The notes under the pieces were generated by a model. That model had not been told where the DNA came from. It made no database searches and saw only the letters and a list, made by a program, of their open reading frames with translations. Both the position numbers and the translations under genes were made by a program. 64,000 nucleotides of DNA from Macrobrachium rosenbergii (Eukaryota > Arthropoda > Malacostraca > Decapoda > Palaemonidae), in the NCBI RefSeq assembly GCF_040412425.1, contig NC_089781.1:51781227-51845226 (forward strand), read 5' to 3'. Positions 22,739 to 33,027 of this stretch are shown piece by piece (the first letter of the stretch is position 1; each line of letters begins with the position of its first letter).

Positions 22739-23384
22739 GTGGTGGTTTCTGCTGGCGGAAATCATTGCTTTCAGCCACTACTACTCATGTGCAGACTTGG
22801 CTTTGCTTGCTACAGAAAGAAATTATTGATTTAGATTTTCAATGTAGATTTCATTGAGGTAATAAACAATTACATTAATTATTATCATAAATTATGATAA
22901 AAGATCATGTAAATTCTGATAAAAATTGATGTTATATGGGATTTATTATTGTAGGTTAATCATACTTCTGGGAGCGCCAGAAGAAAAGGCTAAGCATTAG
23001 GTGAAAAATGAGAATAAACCCAGAAAACTGAAGGAAAAGTTGACGTAAAAACGAAAATTTCATTTGTTTTGTCTGTCTGTGTTTGTATGTCTGTCACAGG
23101 GTAGGGTTTTGATCTTGAGTGAAAAACCTTTCTGGGGTGGCATAGAGGCTGTGTGCAAAATTTTATCTGGGCGCGATCAAAGAAGTTCAGATTTCTATAA
23201 TGGACAAAAAAATACACAAACATTCACTTTTATATATATAGATAGATTCACTGCATGAAAGGAACTGTTCTAAGGAAAGGACCCCTGTCAGACCACTTCC
23301 ATGAGTGATGAACAGCCTGAAGTGAAACATCATTTAGAGCGTTGTGAATAAATTCTCTATATTTTTTGTTGCTTTGTTTTAATT
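21621..23384. other. noncoding outer segment of the left arm
   Basis: Reverse complement of 59,620-61,380, with no gene. Contents: a (GA)n run at 22,706-22,734 and, near 23,100-23,260, a block ending in TATATATATAGAT whose other strand reads AAAAGTGAATGTTTGTGTAT, a sequence type seen widely in animal genomes. Confidence 0.6.
22706..22734. repeat. (GA)n microsatellite
   Basis: About 14 GA units. The equivalent (TC)n in the right arm at 60,252-60,328 is about 38 units, so the arms have diverged in tract length. Confidence 0.9.
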
Positions 23385-24005
23385 GCACCAATTACAAGGA
23401 AACAATGAGTGAAAAGAGTGCCCTGTGCTGGTAGTTGCCTTTGGCAATTTAATGGTACAATTAAAACACTTAATAAAACATGGAAAAAAAAAAAAAAATT
23501 TTTGAAAACTAAAACCTAATGATTTTCAATTCGGCAGATCATAACTCTCAGATGTCAGTTTCTCTAGAACGGCTCCTCACTCCCAGGTAATGCTGGCGTA
23601 ATTTCCCCTTTAATTGAAGTACTACATTCTGTTTGAGATGACTAGGATGACATCAGGGTTTCTTTCTGCCCTCGCAGCTCTGCTGCTATCTCCTCTCATC
23701 CTTAGTTGTTATATATTGTTGATTCAATTTACAATAATTGCAGCATGTGCTAACATTACCACAAATGGATCTGGTCAACTCTGGTAGTCTTGAAATTATT
23801 GAATAATTTCAAGAAAAGAGTAACTAACATAATTTTAAGTATAAAATAATTACAGTCAATAAAATTTCAGTGATATCTATATAAATGGTTGTTTCTTCAA
23901 ACTAAAGTTACTGAAATTAACATATATGAATGGTTCTGGAATATAAGAAAAATAATTTTACCTTTCAAAACTGCAACAGGATATGGTGCTAGGGGGAACT
24001 ATACA
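23385..24005 (-). repeat. 3' LTR of family D, left arm
   Basis: Reverse complement of about 58,997-59,620. On the minus strand it starts TGTATAGTTCCCCC; the far end is uncertain by some tens of bases because the 5' partner is incomplete. Confidence 0.6.
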
Positions 24006-24045
24006 ACGCACCCTAGCTTAAAAAATCTACTTAATTAAATTTTTT

Positions 24046-25180
24046 CTCAATCTAGACTGCTGAGGTAATCTCTCCCAATGCTGAACTTTCCTGGAATCCT
24101 TTCCACTTGAAACATGTAGTTCTGGAGTGCTATAGGCGACCTTATGACCTCTGAACTTTTGACTTTGCAATATGTACGTATTAAAGTGGGCTGTATTGTG
24201 TCTGTATCACAATATCTACCCAGTACAAGTGTAGAGGAAATACAGACAATATCTACTCTATACATGTACAGAGGGAATCTGTTTAGTGCAAATATTGTCA
24301 CTAAACACTCCTTTTCAATGGTGCAATAGTTGTGCTTGTTTTTATTGAGTTTCCGGCTTGCATAGGCAATTAGAAATATGCCATCTGCAAACCCTTGTAG
24401 TAGTCTGTTTCCTAGTTCTTCATTCAGTGCATCTGTCCTTACGATGAAGTTCTATTGAGAGCCAATAATTATAGAATCAATGCATTTCCTAAAGCCTGCT
24501 TCAGTCCATCAAATACCTTTTTGTAGTGGATCCTCCTACCCTACCTTTGACTGTCTCTTCTTCACTAGGTTTGTCAAAGGTGCTGCAGGATATGCTTAGC
24601 TGTTCACAACCCGGGAGTCATCTCACTTACATTTTAGTCCTTGGTGGAGCTGTGTCTTAGATCTTCATCAGCTTTGGTTATTCCATGGCAGTCTTATTTC
24701 AGCTGACCTTGTGTCCAAGGGATCCTCTCTGGAATAGGTCCCTTAGTCCCTCAGTATGCTCTTTCTGTGTTGCTGTATGAATTAACACCTAGTCCACAAA
24801 ATGGTCAGTGTAACTGGCTTCCATTTGCATATTCCTCCTCATCCTGTTGACCATCACTGCCGAGTTCATTAGTCTGAACAGCATCCTCTTGAACTGGTAA
24901 CATCCACTTGAGACTTGTATGCTCCTTTGATGCTTCTTTCACTTGTTCAAGTCCACCTTGGTGTAAAATCTATCATTGAGAAGGTCTACCATCATAGCCT
25001 CAGGATTTTCCACCAGTTTCTTGTCAAACTTGGTGATGACATTAAGTTGATGGTAACCCTCATAGACTCTGTTTGATCCATCTGTCATCCTCCGCATCAA
25101 TACTGGAGAACAGTATGCAGAAGTTGACCTTTCAGTGATTCCCATCTCTGCATCTCAACTTATATCTGGATCCATTCCCT
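24046..25180 (-). pseudogene. family D reverse transcriptase and RNase H, left arm
   Basis: The minus-strand frame at 24,939-25,145 reads EGYHQLNVITKFDKKLVENP and FYTKVDLNK (first palm Asp), ending at a stop where the right arm has Trp. The palm continues to about 24,780 (YQFKRMLFRLMNSAVMFNRM in the right-arm reading). RNase H remains lie at 24,047-24,530 (ALNRFPLYMYRVDIV, PGKFSIGRDYLSSLD). There are multiple stops and no intact polymerase box (FVDK replaces the usual Y/F-V-D-D). Confidence 0.75.
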
Positions 25181-26560
25181 ACTAGTATACAGTAAAGCTC
25201 TGACTGGCAGCACTGTCATCACTTCAGTGCAGTGTCTTCCAAAGGAAGTCCTTCCTGGGATGGTGGTTAAGATGTCTTGTATTCCTCTAACAACTACAAT
25301 GCCTGCTCCTTTTTGCTTGCTTAAGTCACTACTAACATTAACATTTTAGTAGATCTCCTCTTCCTTCTGTGGTTGAAGTTCCAACCAGCCCTCATCTAGG
25401 ATTCTGTGGTCTTTCTTATCCACTGCCTTGATGATGTTTGCACTCAGTCATTTCTCTTCTTTGACAAAAGCTACTGCTGCTATATTTGATTTCCTCAAGC
25501 TATAGCTGGTCAGGATGTTTGCATAGTTTTCAATTCCCACCAACCTTGTAGTCCATGTGATTAACCACCTCCTTGACTTCCCTTTTTCTAAACCCATCCC
25601 TGTATGACTTCCCTCTGATTCGTTCAACTTCCCTCTAATTTGTTCCCCTTAGTCTGCCCTTATTGCCATCTAAATTATCTCAGCCTTAGCTTTAATAATT
25701 TCTTTTGGATCTTTAATGCCTGGAATATTTCAAGAATAATTTTATATATAGGGGTATCTAGGCACAGGATGTAACTCTCCTGCATAATATGGAGTGTTTA
25801 CATAAATCTTTGCAGCTGCATAACTATTGATATTTATCTAAGAGGTGACAATCCCATTTCGAATCAGTCATTTGGTCCTCAGTTATGAAATATAAATGTA
25901 CAACGGCACTTGTGCCAACTCTATCTGTAACACAAATACCTTCTCCTGACTTACTTAATCTCCATTAACTGGTAAATTATGGCGCCTGGTCCTCTGCTCA
26001 CCAGTTGCATGCTGCTAACACAACAGCTTCATCTGCCAGCTTCAGCCTACCATCTTTGACATAATCTTCCAAATGGGATATGTTGATGTCCTCACAAACC
26101 ATGATAGCGTTACTTTTCTCAGTTCTTTCACTACCATAGCACTAGCTGCCTGTTGCTTGGACTTCTGCTGGTCTTTACCAGTACAACACATTAGGACTTA
26201 CCTTCACCTTTGTCAGTTTGCTTCTTTTTGGTTGTCTTGTAGTCCTTGGGTATCTTAATAGCCTACCCTCACTAGAGTTCCTCATTGGCATTTCACATTC
26301 CACTAAGCTTAGCCCATAAGCCTCCAAGTATTGAGTACTGTTCTGCAAACTTCACCGACTCACCAATGTCTTTTGGTACTCATTCCCTGAAGAGTGTCAT
26401 CCTGGTCGAACATGTGGTAACAAACTGTCCCTTGATGAGCAAATCTGCCAAATCATTGAACTTTTCTGCATTCAGCCATTTCAGTCCACCTGTTGAAATA
26501 TCCTTATGGCCTAGCTACAAACTGATATGAAGTTTCATCCTGATCTAGCTTAGTCTCAGA
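25181..26560 (-). pseudogene. family D gag and protease region, left arm
   Basis: Gag is recognisable at about 26,320-26,560 in broken minus-strand frames: GLKWLNAEKFNDLADLLIKG, QFVTTCS, VPKDIGESVKFAEQY, the SCAN-like arrangement seen in several marine-invertebrate gypsy Gags. The part at 25,181-26,250 is the decayed protease region plus linker, with no intact catalytic motif. Confidence 0.5.
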
Positions 26561-26794
26561 ATTTTTCTCTAAACCCCTCCTCAGTCATCTCATGCCTCTT
26601 CAACAATGCTCTTTTGAAGCAATCATGTTGAATGGTCTCCTCAATAGACGTACAAGAGAAAAGTTACAAACCTTACCTGTTAATCATGGAAGTAGACAAA
26701 CAGCCCACTCATCCTATGTCATCCTTGCCTTTCTTCAAACCTTTCAGCTCTTGATCAAAGTGCCTATGTCATCATGTTTTTCATCAAACCTGCT

Positions 26795-26818
26795 TTTTTT
26801 TTTTTTTTTTTTTTTTTA
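26795..26818. repeat. poly-T tract
   Basis: Homopolymer matched by the poly-A tract at 51,200-51,229 in the right arm. Confidence 0.9.
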
Positions 26819-27224
26819 GTTTCCTGTCTATGTCACTCAGTTTCTTGTCTATGATTTTCAACTTTTTCTGTCACTCAGTACTGGCTGGCTGTTGTTCAGG
26901 CACAGACTTGTGTATTTTTGCGCCTTCCCAACCCATTTCCATTGCTATTTCAGGAGTTTTGCTCTCTCCAGTCGCCTTTCTGAACTACAGGCTACTTAAC
27001 TTATATGCCAACAAAAATCTCACAAATCACTACCACCAGTTATTGTGGTCACTTATACCAATTTTGATATTACACGATGAGTGAAAAGGTCCTGAAGCGA
27101 TAGTGGTCTATGGCATTATAATGGTGTAATTAAAACACTTAATGAAAATTGAAAATAAAAAAAAATTATTCATAAACCAAAACAAGATGATTTCCACTTT
27201 GGCTAATTGCAACTCATAGCTGTG

Positions 27225-27702
27225 GAATTATGCCAGCTGACAGGGCGATTTATTTGCTTGAAGCCAACACTAAATGATTTCTCTTTCAGCTGAAGTTCCA
27301 TGTTCTTTTCAGAGTGGTTATGTATTAGTGTGATAGTCTTCATTAATTCGACTTCTACATTCTTTCTACCTTACGTTCTTCATGAGTGGGAGTAATAAAA
27401 ATGCACCTTCGCTTTATGCCTTTTAATGTTCAACTCACTCACGGGTCTACAGTGTCTCTCAACGCATTGGAGAGACACTGTAGACTCCGTGAGTGAGTTG
27501 AAATATTAAAAGGCATAAAGCGAAGGTGCATTTTTATTACTCCCACTCATGAAGAACAAGGTAGAAAGAATGTAGAAGTCGAATTAATGAAGACTATCAC
27601 ACTAATACATAACCACTCTGAAAAAGAACATGGAACTTCAGCTAAAAGAAATCATTTAGTGTTGGCTCAAGCAAATAAATCGCCCTGTCAGCTGGCATAA
27701 TT
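27225..27702. repeat. near-perfect palindrome with ~235-bp arms
   Basis: 27,225-27,460 is the reverse complement of 27,470-27,702 with few mismatches or 1-2 base indels and a spacer of about 9 bp (AACGCATTG). The right arm carries the segment only once (50,548-50,795), next to about 560 bp (49,985-50,545) that is missing here. Confidence 0.9.
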
Positions 27703-27747
27703 CAATCCATATTAAATAGAATAAAGTAAAACTACAAATTAACATTG

Positions 27748-27975
27748 GAAAAATAATTGGAAAATATGAACTTTCAAATTTGACAATTATAAAACCATTA
27801 TTTGGTATAAGTGACAAGTAAGGTATTGTCTAAATCAGTGGCACTTTTACAGCAGACATATTTGCAAAATAGTTAGCAAATAAGACTTGCAAATTTGACA
27901 AAAAATAAAACCATTATTTTGTAAGTGACAAGTGAGGTATTGTCTGAATCAATGGCACTTTTGCAGCAGACATAT
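27748..27975 (-). repeat. ~113-bp tandem duplication after copia RNase H, left arm
   Basis: Mirror of 49,727-49,952: two consecutive copies of a unit containing GCAGACATATT and GTGACAAGT..GGTATTGTCT. Confidence 0.75.
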
Positions 27976-28832
27976 TCCCAACTTAGTGATTAGTTCTTGG
28001 GTCCTCTCTGCAAAGATGACCTTCGTAAGGATGTTGATTTTTCTCAGGTTGATTTGCTCTAGTGCAAAGTGCTTTTGGGTGTCAATGTGCTTTGATCTCT
28101 CAGAACAATGAGTGTCATTTGCTAAGGCCATGGCACCCTGGTTGTCAACATATACTTCTGTTGGTTTGTTAACAAAATTCTTGAATCCAAGTTCCCAAAG
28201 CAACTTTCTGAAATAAACTACTTCTCTTGCTTCACAAAGTGCCACGTACTCTGCTTCATTTGTTGAGAGTTTAGTTCTTGAGTTTTCTGGCAGCAAATGG
28301 CTCAATCTTGAGTCTTCTTGAGATATCGTAGCAGAAGTTTTGCATTCTTCAGATCTTGTTTATGTGGTTCCTGATCGTTCTGGCACAGTGCTCCAGTAGC
28401 AAAGGCAATGTCAGGCCTATTGCAATTTACTAGGTGTAACAAGCCTGCAGTGATTCCTCTGTATTCTATTGCACTACATTTCTCATCTTCTGGGACTTCT
28501 TGTCTAAAATTTAGGACTAATGGAGTTGACAACCCTTTTGATTCAGCAAAGATTTTGATTTGTTAGCACTTCTAGAATGTAGTCTCTTTGGTGAATAAGA
28601 TTGTCGATGAATCTTCTCTGATGTATTTTATGGAAAAGAATATTTGATGCCTCTCCTGGATCTTTTACAGCATAATTATTCTTGAATTCTCTCTTGAAAT
28701 GAATCACATCTGAATTCCCAACAATGATAACATCATCTGCATGAACTCCAAAATGTTTTCTGTTTGCAACCTCACATCCCTTAAGTTGTTCCAAAAATAT
28801 AATTTCCTTGAGTCCACTGTTGAGGTAGGCTG
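27950..28832 (-). pseudogene. Ty1/copia RT and RNase H, left arm
   Basis: Minus strand. RT palm with HADDVIIVGNS (catalytic ADD, standing for YVDD), NNYAVKDPGEASNIL; then IEYRGITAGLLHLVNCNRPD and KLLLRYLKKTQ; then RNase H LSTNEAEYVALCEAREVVYF, VYVDNQGAMALANDTHCSER, KHIDTQKHFALEQI. This is the normal copia end. Compared with 48,600-49,711 it lacks about 155 bp before the HADD box and about 135 bp before LSTNEAEY, both apparently simple deletions. GalEa-like copia elements are common in crustaceans, but I cannot assign the clade. Confidence 0.85.
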
Positions 28833-29175
28833 AATTTACATCAAGCTGTTAAACAGACAATGAATTTTCAGCACCATCCGAAGCCTTGCTCTATGGTCTG
28901 GCATGGCCCTGATGCCAGAATCTGTGCTAGGGAGAAGCCTGGCTGCTGGGGGAAGAGGGTCTGTGCTGCAAGGGAAGTCTACCTGATGCTCCTCGAGGGA
29001 GTGGTGTAGGTTTTGAGGACAAGGCCTATTTGTCAATTACTTGGTGAATTAAGTCCAGAAGGAAGTAGAATGGAGAGTAGAGGACAGTGCTGTTTCAGAG
29101 GCTGAGCCGCTCCCCAAGGAGATACTCTTCTGAAGTTTCTCTTCTCTTGAGGATAATGCTGGCTCACAGGTGGCT
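28833..29175 (-). pseudogene. copia relic, region upstream of the RT, left arm
   Basis: Reverse complement of 48,251-48,600. It codes for Ser/Pro-rich linker-like text and, near 28,836, a frame-shifted KIHCLFNS/QLDVNSAYLN boundary marking the RT start. The outer edge is the CsRn1 LTR (TTACA then AGCC), the same insertion site as in the right arm. Confidence 0.55.
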
Positions 29176-29351
29176 TGTAAGAGGTGCAAAAAAATGAGCG
29201 GGTAAAGAGAACTGCTGCTTTATTCAAGATCCAGGCAGTTTATATAGCGGCAGACTGGCGCCGTGCCCGCGAAAGACAATGAGATTGTGTGTGACCTGAG
29301 GTCGATAATAATTAACAATAATATACAGCGAGCAAGTACACTTTACAATAT
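29176..29351 (-). repeat. truncated 3' LTR of E2
   Basis: Matches the last ~175 bp of the E4 LTR (48,071-48,246): ACTTTACAATAT, the CCTCAGGTC block, TATATA box and TTACA end. The 5' part of the LTR is missing, together with the integrase. Confidence 0.85.
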
Positions 29352-29739
29352 GTGGCTGAAGCGTCGCTCTGGCTGCGGGAACTCGCCTACCCCGGACTAT
29401 GTGTGACGTCCCACCTTGCTGGTTTGGCACTGCAGGCACTGTTTCGCCCAGGACCTGGCATCTTTCTGCACTCTGTGCCAGACGAACTTCTTTGATAGCA
29501 GCTTGGCCGTTGTCCTGCCAGAGGGATGTGAGAGGCTGTGAATGATGTTGAATACCTGGCGGCACCAGGAGGCTGGAACCAAGGGGTGGGGCTGGCCAGT
29601 ACTGATGTCGCAGAGGAGACGTGACGGCGTTGCGGTAGGCTGGGGTGTCTGGGTCCGCGATCTGTTCCCTGGCGAGGTCTTCGTAGTTTACCCTGAGCTG
29701 CACCGCGTTCATCTCGACTCTGGAGAGGGCATCTGCCAC
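29352..29739 (-). pseudogene. E2 RNase H end and truncated integrase
   Basis: The minus-strand frame begins MADALSRVEMNAVQLRVNYE (the conserved end of RNase H). In shifted frames it includes the integrase zinc domain (IIHSLSHPSGRTTAKLLSKK, WAKQCLQCQTSKVG). The protein is cut 30-40 residues later at the deletion junction with the LTR. The catalytic core is absent. Confidence 0.8.
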
Positions 29740-30250
29740 AGGATTTTTCTTGCCGGGGAGGTACCTGATGGAGCAGGTGAATTCAGCGATGGCTGAGAGG
29801 TGTCACTGCTGCCTGGAAGACCATGCATCCCCTGCTTAGTGAAGGCGTGAACCAACGGCTGGTGGTCCGTGAAGATTGTGAAGGTGTCCCCTCCAGGAGG
29901 AACTTGAAGTGTGCCGGACTGCGCGGTACACTGCGCAGAGTTCCCTGTCGAAGTGCTGTAGCGGGCCTCTGCGGGGTTGAACTTCTTGCTGAAGAAGGCG
30001 ATGGGCTGGGAACGCCCGTTGATGACCTGCTCAGGACAGCACCACAGGTGACGTTGCTGGCGTCCGTTGTCAGCTGGAGGGGGGCGCTGGGATCCTGGTG
30101 TGCCAAGGCGGTTGCCTCGGCGGGTGGCGCCGTCCAGGGAGAAGGTCTGCTGCTGGCTGGGTCCCCACGACAGGGGGATTTGGTTGGCCTTTGAGAACTT
30201 CCGTCAGGGGGCCGTGGTGTGCGATCCCGGGGATGAACTGCCTGTAGTTC
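29740..30250 (-). pseudogene. E2 RNase H
   Basis: The minus-strand frame at 29,783-30,106 starts [20 protein letters not shown] (first catalytic Asp) and CGAVLSRSSTG before shifting. The Glu region (ARYSTSTGNSAQ in the wrong frame) and the TDHQPL segment are readable with indels. Close to E4 46,060-46,470. Confidence 0.75.
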
Positions 30251-31138
30251 ACCATCCCGAGAACTCCTGGGCGCCCTTGTGGTGGGGGTGAGGAACCTGG
30301 TGGCGGCTCTGCGACCTTGGATGTGGTGGCGGACACCTGCCGGGGGGATATCTCGTGGCCTGAGAAGTTGGCTTTCTGGGCGGCGGGTGCATTTGTCGAA
30401 GCATACAGCGAGGCCGTTCTCCTGCTGAGCGCTGCAGGACTGCCTGAGATGTGTTTCTGGTGCTCACTGTAGGACCTGGAAAATATGAGGATAACATATC
30501 ATCAACGTACGACGAGACGCGGCCAGAACTTCAGGTCCCTAGGGATGCTGTCCATGAGCAGCTGGAAGGTCGCCCGAACTTCCCTCCGGGCTTGAAAGGT
30601 GGAGAAAGCGAACACGTAGGAACTGGTGGCGCGATGATGGCCGGTTTGGTATATCATCTGGTGCGACAGGTACCTGAAAATATGATTTTAGAAGGTCTAA
30701 TTTAGTGAGCATGCAGCTCCGTGAAAGGAGGCCATGAGGTCCTACATGTTTGGCAGGGGTAGTGGTTGAGCTCGTTGCAATGTTGAAGGCCGCCTGTAGT
30801 AGCTGCAAGGTCTCCAGGAGCCGTCCCGGTTTCTGCACCATGTGAAGGGGAGAGGCCCATGGACTGGAGGTCTTTTTGCAGATTCCCATTTTGCTCCATT
30901 TCTGTAGATGCATTTTTGGCCTCTTGATGGTGCTGTGAAGCCTGCCAGACCGCATGTGTAGGGGCCCTTGGTGTGCTGCGATGGTATATGCCATGTTTGG
31001 CTGGGGCCCGGGGACAGCGGGCTCAGGCCTGAACACCTCCCGGAAACTCCGTCAGCAGCTGTGCATACTGGTGGGGGGCGATGGAGCAGATGGTGGGTGC
31101 CTTGGGTCCCATTGCCAATGGGAGGGACCGAAGCAGAA
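30251..31138 (-). pseudogene. E2 reverse transcriptase
   Basis: The minus-strand frame 30,539-31,036 includes [14 protein letters not shown], then a shifted part, [19 protein letters not shown] (first palm Asp). The palm continues with a disrupted [19 protein letters not shown]. The YVDD region near 30,500 has an insertion (GTACGTTGATGATATGTTAT). Several small indels distinguish it from E4. Confidence 0.78.
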
Positions 31139-31540
31139 TTAAATTAATCGGAGGCGCTTCCGCCTGACGTTGACTGCCAGCCCGAAGTGCGCCAGGAAGT
31201 CAGCACCCAGGAGTGGGGTCCCTACCTCTGCGACGATGAAGTCCCAGGAATAACTCCAGCCAAGGATGGAGATCGACAGGGGCCTGGTGCCATAGGAGAG
31301 GATGGGGGATCCGTTGGCGGCCGTCAGGAAGGCAGCGGATCCGGTTTTTGACTTGAGGTCCTCCTTGGATGCTGAGAAGATTGATCTAATGGCCCCCGTG
31401 TCGACCAGCATCATCCTGCCGGAGATGGTTTCGCAGACGTAGAAGCCTAGTGATTCTGGGCCCCTGGGTTTTTCGGTTGCCATGGCGGTCTGTAGTGCTG
31501 GCCGCCGCCTCCCCCATTTTTTGAATGGGGAAATGAACAC
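31139..31540 (-). CDS. E2 aspartic protease, open frame
   Basis: A 133-codon minus-strand frame that is intact through the whole protease: [20 protein letters not shown] and GAIRSIFSASKED (DTGA active site), [40 protein letters not shown]. It would process the E2 Gag-Pol polyprotein, but gag upstream and RT downstream are frame-shifted, so it is not expected to be produced normally. It ends at a stop after RKRLRLI, where E5 reads on into RT. Confidence 0.75.
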   Translation of the reverse strand: MFISPFKKWGRRRPALQTAMATEKPRGPESLGFYVCETISGRMMLVDTGAIRSIFSASKEDLKSKTGSAAFLTAANGSPILSYGTRPLSISILGWSYSWDFIVAEVGTPLLGADFLAHFGLAVNVRRKRLRLI

Positions 31541-32540
31541 GGCAGCAGGCAGTTCCGGGCGTCTTTGCCAAACTGCTTATGATAGTGGCACAGGCCAGGA
31601 ACTCCATTTGTTGTGGGGCGTTGGTCGCCTCACAGTGACGTTGACTCCACCTCAGCCTTCTTCCTGCGGACGGAGCTGACTGGTGATGTGAGCTCTGTTA
31701 ACGCCGTTGCCTTCGCGCCAGTCCGTCAGGTGCTGCGCCCGTTTGAATGAGGACGTCGAGGGCATGGTGTGAGGTGAGGAATCTGGGTCGGCACTCCGGG
31801 AGGAGCTCGGCGAGTAGATCTCCGCCCGATAGGCTTGATTTCCTGCTGCTTTTTGTTGCCGTCTAAGTCTGAGAGTGAGAGCAGGTCCTCGATCATGCCC
31901 CATGACTCCACCGTGTTCAGATCATGCCGCGGGTTGACGGGAAGGTCGATGGCGCAGGCGGCCCGCTCGGCGTTGGTGAGCACATCTCGGAGGGCCTTCG
32001 CCAGGATAGTATGTGAGGGGGTGTGCAGCGGACACTCGGCGGGGCGAGTTTCCTATATACTGCCTAAAGCAGGGCGTTAAGGACTGTGTCAGCCTGTAGC
32101 ACTTCGTCGGTAAGGTCAGCTACCCTGAAGTGGCTCTCAACCCTGTACAGCCACGTTGTTGGGTTCCCCCTGTGCAAGCAGGCAACTTTTCACGGACAGA
32201 GCGCTCGTGACTGTGTTGCCGGGCCGAAGTGTGCTGGCGCGAGCATGGGTGTGGAGGAGCATAGGAGCCTCGGTCAAGGTGCGTGGGTGAATGGGAGGAA
32301 GGTAGGCGTCTGAGTCCGCCAAGGTTCCGCGGTTAATTGCACGAGGGATGGGATGTCGCGTCCGCCTTTCGCTCCTTTCCCTCTTACTGGAGTGGGTACT
32401 CGTGTCCAACGCGCCGGAAAGTGCGCCGTAGCGGAATCGTAAATGACGCTGGTGATTTTGCCGACGAGTGTACGCCCAAACACTGGTTACAGCGCCGTCG
32501 TTAGTCCGCTGAAGCGTGAGTGACTTCAGGAGCAAGACGA
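31541..32540 (-). pseudogene. E2 gag
   Basis: The ATG used by E1 and E5 (MDADI) is destroyed here: the sequence reads AAAGGCGGACGCG where E5 has GAGCATGGATGCG. Capsid pieces at 31,726-31,983 (NAERAACAIDLPVNPRHDLN, WGMIEDLLSLSDLDGNK) and 32,137-32,535 (ADSDAYLPPI) are in different frames. The CHCC motif near 31,580 is scrambled by an indel (LACATIIS..CCRVH). Confidence 0.72.
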
Positions 32541-32588
32541 GTTGCGGTATGGGTCGCTAATGGCTCAGGACTACTCAGGGGTCACCAC

Positions 32589-33027
32589 TGTAAGAGGTGC
32601 AAAAAAACGAACAGGTAAAGAGAACTGTGCGTTATTTCAGATCCAGGCAGTTTATATAGCGGCAGACTGGCTGGCGAAACGCGAAGACAATATGAATTGT
32701 GCGTGACCTGAGGTCGATAATAGTGCTAATAATATACAGCGAGCCATTACACTTTACAATATATAAAAACAGACCAGAATTCCAATATGGATATAATCTT
32801 GAAATTACTTATACCGTGAAGAAATACAAGATACACAATTGACAACAGGTGAACAAATACATACATAGTTTAAATGATTGAAATCATTGACCCAGCCTGG
32901 CACATTAGGCGTGACAATTGTATGGCGAAGAAAATGGGACGCCACCATAGAAAACTTGCTCAGTGGAGACTTAGCGAATGACACGTTCGCTGGAGACTCC
33001 GCTGACGGCTCTGTAGGTGACGTTACA
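32589..33027 (-). repeat. LTR shared by E2 and the upstream integrase fragment
   Basis: 439-bp LTR (TGTAACGTCACC start, TTACA end on the minus strand). On one side lies the primer-binding site and gag of E2 (GTGGTGACCCC). On the other lies the GAGTATT end and integrase of another copy. One LTR therefore serves as 3' LTR of one element and 5' LTR of the next. It differs from the E4 LTRs by substitutions and a rearranged stretch near 32,810-32,820. Confidence 0.83.

Larger units (their letters stand above)
23385..27190 (-). mobile_element. family D Ty3/gypsy element, left-arm copy
   Basis: Minus-strand element with a 3' LTR at about 23,385-24,005, coding remains at 24,046-26,560, and a partial 5' LTR near 27,068-27,190. 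It mirrors the right-arm copy but lacks E5: the uninterrupted insertion site CATG is at 25,554-25,557. RNase H runs straight into the LTR with no integrase, so the lineage copied here had already lost integrase. Confidence 0.7.
21621..33027 (-). repeat. left arm of a large inverted repeat
   Basis: The whole stretch is the reverse complement of 43,105-61,380, in the same order: outer noncoding block, family D gypsy, copia relic, CsRn1-like element. The outer boundary is sharp (homology ends at 21,621 and at 61,380, inside GTTTTAGGG / CCCTAAAAC). Relative to the right arm it lacks E5 (5,080 bp), about 155 bp and 135 bp of copia RT and about 1.24 kb of integrase. It has gained an inverted 235-bp segment at 27,225-27,702. 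Over roughly 245 bp of the family D RT region I counted about seven differences. Confidence 0.9.
29176..33027 (-). mobile_element. CsRn1-like element E2 with internal deletion
   Basis: Minus strand: 5' LTR 32,589-33,027, gag-protease-RT-RNase H, then the integrase is cut at about 29,352 and joined directly to the last 175 bp of the 3' LTR (29,176-29,351). The 3' flank (AGCCACCTGTGAGCC) equals that of E4 in the right arm, so E2 and E4 are the same insertion duplicated. The E2 5' LTR is preceded by element-internal sequence (integrase 33,028-34,275 and GAGTATT) instead of the AGCC flank, which points to LTR-LTR recombination or tandem integration. Confidence 0.82.
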
